Assembly: GCF_039535095.1 (NCBI RefSeq)
Contig: NZ_BAAAWN010000001.1
Span: 1,674,001-1,738,000 of the forward strand
DNA: 64,000 bases
Source: Arthrobacter ramosus
GTDB taxonomy: Bacteria > Actinomycetota > Actinomycetes > Actinomycetales > Micrococcaceae
Direction of reading: 5' to 3'
Under the pieces are notes generated by a model that had not been told where the DNA came from, searched no databases, and saw nothing but the letters and a program-made list of their open reading frames with translations. The position numbers and the translations under genes were made by a program. Numbering within the stretch: the first letter of the stretch is position 1; each line of letters opens with the position of its first letter. Shown here piece after piece: positions 60,735 to 64,000 of the stretch.

Positions 60735-61736
60735 ATGGGAAAGATGCGCGACTCGTTGGACCTCCGGGCACTCCGCTTTGCGGTGGCGTTTCCAGTGCTG
60801 CTGGCCGGCGCATTTGCTGTGTGCGCACTCATGTTGCGCAACAACCTTCCCGATCCTGTCGCCATCGCGTGGAACGCCGACGGCGGAATCAGCTTTGCGC
60901 CGTTCCTCACCTACGTTTTAGGCGGCGGAGGCTTCCTGGTCGTCGCGGGCTGGCTGGTGTTCATCCAGGCGGTTCCGCTTGCCCGGCCCGTGATCATGCG
61001 CCGGGTCATGATGGGCATGGGCCTTATGGTGACCCTCTTCATCACCTCCGTGCTGGCCGCCGGCCTCGTGGGGCAAACCGGGCTCACCGACGCCCGCAGC
61101 TCCCACGTCGATGCCACGGTCCTCGCGCTGGGCGCGGGCGCGGCCCTGCCCCTGGGCGTGGTCATGATGATGGCTTTCAAGCCTGACCCGCATTGGACAC
61201 CGGAAGACGACGCCGCCCTCGAGGACGAAAGGATCCGGACGGAAGACCCCGGCCTGGCGGAGGATTCCATGTTGCTGTGGGTCCACGCGCGGAGTTCGGT
61301 GTTCGTGATGATCTGCGTGGCCACCTTGTTCCCCGCCATGTTGATCGCGATTGCGCTCCCGTGGTTGGGCGCACTGCTGGCAGTGGTCGCCGTCATAGGA
61401 GCGTGTTTCCTCTTCGTCCGGGTCAGGGCGGACAGGGGAGGCGTGCAGGTCTTTGTCGCGGGGGTTCTGAGGGTCCTCACGGTGCCTGCCGTGGATATCG
61501 CAGGCGCTGCGGCGCAGGAAGTCAGGGCCGCCGACTTTGGCGGCTGGGGACTCCGGCACCACGGAGGAGCGACGGCCATGCTCGTAAGCAGCGGTCCCGC
61601 CGTCGTCGTCCGTCAGCTCAGCGGCCGCAGGGTGGCGTTCAGCGCCGGGACCTCGGCCACTGCGGACCGGCTCGCAGGAATCCTGAACCGCGTCGCGGCG
61701 CGTGCCCAGCGCGGCGAGCAGCCTCCGGCCCCCTAA
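60735..61736 (+). CDS. DUF1648-like integral membrane protein
   Basis: A 333-residue protein with a hydrophobic N-terminal half (about five helices). The first segment has the DUF1648 pattern: MLRNNLPDPVAIAWNADGGI between helices 1 and 2. The C-terminal ~100 residues are soluble (VRADRGGVQVFVAGVLRVLT, VDIAGAAAQEVRAADFGGWG, AMLVSSGPAVVVRQLSGRRV), resembling a PH-like fold seen in other actinobacterial membrane proteins. ATG 60735 and 60744 are both possible. It is divergent from pepN and followed by rpiB, ~140 bp on. Confidence 0.75.
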   Translation: MGKMRDSLDLRALRFAVAFPVLLAGAFAVCALMLRNNLPDPVAIAWNADGGISFAPFLTYVLGGGGFLVVAGWLVFIQAVPLARPVIMRRVMMGMGLMVTLFITSVLAAGLVGQTGLTDARSSHVDATVLALGAGAALPLGVVMMMAFKPDPHWTPEDDAALEDERIRTEDPGLAEDSMLLWVHARSSVFVMICVATLFPAMLIAIALPWLGALLAVVAVIGACFLFVRVRADRGGVQVFVAGVLRVLTVPAVDIAGAAAQEVRAADFGGWGLRHHGGATAMLVSSGPAVVVRQLSGRRVAFSAGTSATADRLAGILNRVAARAQRGEQPPAP

Positions 61737-61873
61737 GCGCCGGAAGGTTGTCCGGCCTGCTGGCTTCGTCTTAAGAGGTGAGCCGGGGCCCGATCCTAGT
61801 AACCTAGGAACCGCATCCCTCACCGCCGCGCCCGGCATTGCCGCGTTCGCGTGCCAGACTGAATGGACTTCCT

Positions 61874-62356
61874 GTGACCACACCCCGCGTCCACATTGCC
61901 ACGGACCACGCCGGCATGGAGCTCAGCGCCCACCTCGTCAGCCACTTGACTGCCAAAGGCTACGACGTTGTTGACCACGGCCCCAAGGTGTACGACGCCC
62001 TGGATGACTACCCTTCGTTCTGCATCAACGCGGCCGCGGCCGTAGTTGCCGACCAAGAGGCCGGCGTTCACGCACTGGGCATCGTCCTGGGCGGATCCGG
62101 CAACGGTGAACAAATTGCCGCGAACAAGGTCAAGGGTGTCCGGGCCGCACTCGCCTGGAACCTCTCCACTGCGAAACTGGCCCGAGAGCACAATGACGCC
62201 AACGTGGTTGCCGTCGGCGGCCGCCAGCACACCGTCGAGGAAGCCACCGAACTGATCGAGGCCTTCCTGGAAGAACCGTTCAGCAACGACGAACGCCACG
62301 TGCGCCGCATCGGAAAAATCGCCGTCTATGAGAACACCGGCGAAATCGTTGCGTAG
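61874..62356 (+). CDS. rpiB: Ribose-5-phosphate isomerase B
   Basis: Interconverts ribose 5-phosphate and ribulose 5-phosphate. It has 160 residues with HIATDHAGMELSAHLVSHLT at the N-terminus and LGGSGNGEQIAANKVKGVRA in the middle. Enteric RpiB carries a catalytic Cys in the loop; here it is replaced as in mycobacterial RpiB, where a nearby Glu acts as the base (Glu of GNGEQ). GTG 61874 is chosen (MTTPRVHIA); the frame from 61838 adds unconserved residues. The stop overlaps the next gene's GTG (TAGTG), so the two are co-transcribed. Confidence 0.95.
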   Translation: MTTPRVHIATDHAGMELSAHLVSHLTAKGYDVVDHGPKVYDALDDYPSFCINAAAAVVADQEAGVHALGIVLGGSGNGEQIAANKVKGVRAALAWNLSTAKLAREHNDANVVAVGGRQHTVEEATELIEAFLEEPFSNDERHVRRIGKIAVYENTGEIVA

Positions 62357-63288
62357 TGCCTGAAGGGCATTCCATCCATCGCCTGGCACGCCAGTTCCAG
62401 GATGTTTTTGCCGGCCAGGTGCTGGAGGTCTCCAGCCCCCAAGGCCGTTTCACTGCGGGCGCGGCGCTTTTGGACTGCCACGAACTGCTCGAAGCGACGG
62501 CGCACGGCAAGCAGCTCTTCCTCCGTTTTGACCATGGGGTGCTTCTGCATGTCCATCTGGGTCTCTACGGTGCGTGGAGTTTCGGTGGCGATGAATCCTT
62601 CCGCGGGGCGTCGAGCATCGGGGCGCCGCGCCGGATCGGCGAACGCGAGACCTTCTCGCAAGAGGCAGAGCAGGATGCTGGCCTGGGTGCGGGTCCCGGT
62701 GCAGGGAGCCCCATAAGCAGCTACGCGGGTCCGCCCGAGCCGGTGGGTGCCGTGCGCGTGCGCCTCGTTTCGGCGAACGGCTGGGCAGACCTGAGGGGCG
62801 CCACCACGTGCGCAGCGATCACCGAGGCGGAGGCCGCGGCCGTCCTGGGGCTCTTAGGTCCCGATCCCCTCCACAACCGCCCTGGCGACCGCGAGGAGTT
62901 CATCCGCCGCTTGCTGCGCCGCAAGACCGCCGTCGGGCTCCTCCTCATGGACCAGTCGGTCGTGGCCGGGATCGGCAACATCTATCGCGCGGAGGTGCTG
63001 TTCCGCCGGCGCGTTGATCCGTGGACTCCGGGCAGCTCCTTGAACGCCGAAACCGCCGGTCGCCTGTGGGATGACACCGTGGCGGCGATGTCCGACGGAG
63101 TCCGTGACGGGCGGATTGTTACGACCCCGTCGGCGTTGTGGAGCGGCGGGACCGCCGGAGCGCTCGACGGCGAGGCGCACTTTGTCTACAAGCGGCAGGG
63201 ACAGCCGTGCCGGCGATGCGGCGAAGTAGTGGGGATGGCCGAGATCGGTGCGCGCAAACTCTATTGGTGCCCCGGCTGCCAGAACTAA
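62356..63288 (+). CDS. Fpg/Nei-family DNA glycosylase
   Basis: Base-excision repair glycosylase/AP lyase of 310 residues. The start (GTG 62356) gives PEGHSIHRLARQF: Pro2 is the nucleophile and Glu3 the general acid, typical of the Nei-like group in actinobacteria. The helix-two-turn-helix region includes LLMDQSVVAGIGNIYRAEVL, and the C-terminal zinc finger is CRRCGEVVGMAEIGARKLYW followed by CPGC. A stretch around residues 75-125 (rich in Gly, Ser, Glu) looks like an unconserved insertion. It is coupled to rpiB by overlap. Confidence 0.92.
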   Translation: MPEGHSIHRLARQFQDVFAGQVLEVSSPQGRFTAGAALLDCHELLEATAHGKQLFLRFDHGVLLHVHLGLYGAWSFGGDESFRGASSIGAPRRIGERETFSQEAEQDAGLGAGPGAGSPISSYAGPPEPVGAVRVRLVSANGWADLRGATTCAAITEAEAAAVLGLLGPDPLHNRPGDREEFIRRLLRRKTAVGLLLMDQSVVAGIGNIYRAEVLFRRRVDPWTPGSSLNAETAGRLWDDTVAAMSDGVRDGRIVTTPSALWSGGTAGALDGEAHFVYKRQGQPCRRCGEVVGMAEIGARKLYWCPGCQN

Positions 63289-63322
63289 AGTTCGCCCCTG
63301 GCGGGTGCAACGCGCGGAAACA

Positions 63323-63351
63323 CGAAGGGCCCCTCGATGAGGGGCCCTTCG
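63323..63351 (+). terminator. Terminator after the Nei/Fpg gene
   Basis: CGAAGGGCCCCTC-GAT-GAGGGGCCCTTCG is a perfect 13-bp stem with a 3-base loop, followed by TTCTTT. Confidence 0.88.
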
Positions 63352-63359
63352 TTCTTTGG

Positions 63360-63430
63360 AGGGGACGACGGGAATCGAACCCGCGTAATCAGTTTGGAAG
63401 ACTGAGGCTTTACCATTAAGCTACGTCCCC
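63360..63430 (-). tRNA. tRNA-Gly (anticodon TCC)
   Basis: The minus strand reads GGGGACGTAGCTTAATGGTA and the anticodon arm CTCAGTCTTCCAAACTGA contains TCC. The acceptor GGGGACG pairs with CGTCCCC. CCA is not encoded. Confidence 0.96.
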
Positions 63431-63584
63431 GGGCAAGACTGCATGGATCTCTATGAACCTCTCAGAGTGTTCCGCGCATCTTTCCGGTGGCTGTTGAAGC
63501 CGGATATAACTAAACCTAATTCAGGGGCCAAGTGTCAAATGTGCATTCTCCGCCGAGATGCCCGTAGACTGTCCTGTGCATTCA

Positions 63585-63659
63585 CGGGGTGTAGCTCAGC
63601 TTGGCTAGAGCGCCTGCTTTGGGAGCAGGAAGTCGCAGGTTCAAATCCTGTCACCCCGA
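63585..63659 (+). tRNA. tRNA-Pro (anticodon TGG)
   Basis: CGGGGTGTAGCTCAGCTTGG begins the molecule; the anticodon arm CCTGCTTTGGGAGCAGG contains TGG and the T-arm GGTTCAAATCC is standard. The acceptor CGGGGTG pairs with CACCCCG. CCA is not encoded. Confidence 0.96.
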
Positions 63660-63727
63660 CTCTGTGTGCCTGTTCCGATCCGGAACGCGGCAGAACCCCA
63701 TCCCACAAAACCAGGAGTACTTAGACT

Positions 63728-64000
63728 GTGAAGAGCGCTGTCGAGAACCTCACCGCCACGCGGGTCAAGCTCAACGTTGAGGTTCCCTTTGAGGAACTGA
63801 AGCCGAGCATCGATGCCGCTTACAAGACCGTTGCTTCGCAGATCCAGGTTCCCGGGTTCCGCAAGGGCAAGGTTCCCTCCAAGCTGGTTGACCAGCGCGT
63901 TGGCCGCGGCTACGTCTTGGAGACCGCCATCAACGATGGCCTCAACGGCTGGTACCAGGCTGCCGTCCAGGAAGCCGGCCTCCGCCCGCTGAGCCGTCCC
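63728..64000 (+). CDS. tig: Trigger factor, N-terminal part (3' end outside window)
   Basis: Ribosome-bound chaperone and prolyl isomerase. GTG 63728 opens a frame that runs to the window end (91 codons): VKSAVENLTATRVKLNVEVP and FEELKPSIDAAYKTVASQIQ, then VPGFRKGKVPSKLVDQRVGR. The GFRKGKVP element is the ribosome-docking signature of the N-terminal domain. The PPIase domain and C-terminal arms are outside the window. It follows tRNA-Pro by ~70 bp. tig commonly precedes clpP-clpX in actinobacteria; those would lie beyond the window. Confidence 0.95.
   Translation, partial: MKSAVENLTATRVKLNVEVPFEELKPSIDAAYKTVASQIQVPGFRKGKVPSKLVDQRVGRGYVLETAINDGLNGWYQAAVQEAGLRPLSRP

Overview
The window is high-GC actinobacterial chromosome, most likely Arthrobacter or a close relative (Arthrobacter, Paenarthrobacter, Pseudarthrobacter). 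The evidence is the aceE-fasR-fabD-fabH-acpP-fabF-DUF3145 block, DUF3052 and DUF3145 proteins, the actinobacterial RNase P RNA, mycobacterial-type RpiB, oligoribonuclease, MptB-like mannosyltransferases, and frequent GTG starts with ATGA/GTGA/TAATG overlaps. The genus is inferred from gene content, not from a search.

Layout. 1-2.1 kb: 3' end of dprA, an A+T-richer insertion with two small ORFs (a leader-like peptide whose other frame encodes a Gly/Ala-rich tail, and a two-helix membrane protein), then a XerC-type recombinase. 2.3-11 kb: the type II fatty-acid initiation cluster with its FasR-type regulator and pyruvate dehydrogenase E1 (acetyl-CoA supply and use). 11.3-13.4 kb: DUF3052, peroxiredoxin, sirtuin, tRNA-Val. 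13.4-17.9 kb: a LacI regulator, a perfect palindromic operator and a secreted GH92 alpha-mannosidase with an LAHTG sortase signal, bounded by two near-identical copies of the tRNA terminator (a probable small island). 18-20.1 kb: NRAMP-like transporter and a methyltransferase-like membrane protein.

20.3-29.2 kb: a sugar-acid locus with IclR regulator, MHS-type transporter, 2-hydroxyacid dehydrogenase, beta-hydroxyacid dehydrogenase, gluconate 5-dehydrogenase-like SDR, L-idonate 5-dehydrogenase-like enzyme, GntR/FCD regulator and 6-phosphogluconate dehydrogenase. Together these suggest idonate/ketogluconate conversion to gluconate and entry into the pentose phosphate pathway. 29.3-35.1 kb: SDR, cysE-cysK, msrA, NIF3, a degenerate DUF164 protein and yaaA. 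35.2-37.3 kb: rnpB and a long GapB-like GAPDH. 37.4-40.9 kb: small helical protein, membrane-tethered HNH protein, GNAT-like acyltransferase, def, tRNA-His, orn.

41-47.1 kb: four GT-C glycosyltransferases (two MptB-like, two GT87-like), probably building mannan-type envelope glycans. The two GT87-like genes appear to start with ATT. 47.1-57.9 kb: alkD-like, map, GNAT, tRNA-Arg, an unknown polytopic protein, SSB paralogue, lipoprotein, ettA, tesB, a conserved hypothetical, a 63-bp tandem repeat array, truncated haemoglobin, MscS-like channel and OsmC-like protein. 58-64 kb: pepN, a DUF1648-like protein, rpiB, a Nei/Fpg glycosylase, tRNA-Gly, tRNA-Pro and the 5' end of tig.

I see no CRISPR array, rRNA operon, transposase or prophage. 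The most unusual items are the paired ATT starts, the terminator-bounded LacI-GH92 segment, the palindromic repeat families and the small peptide/membrane-protein pair next to xerC.
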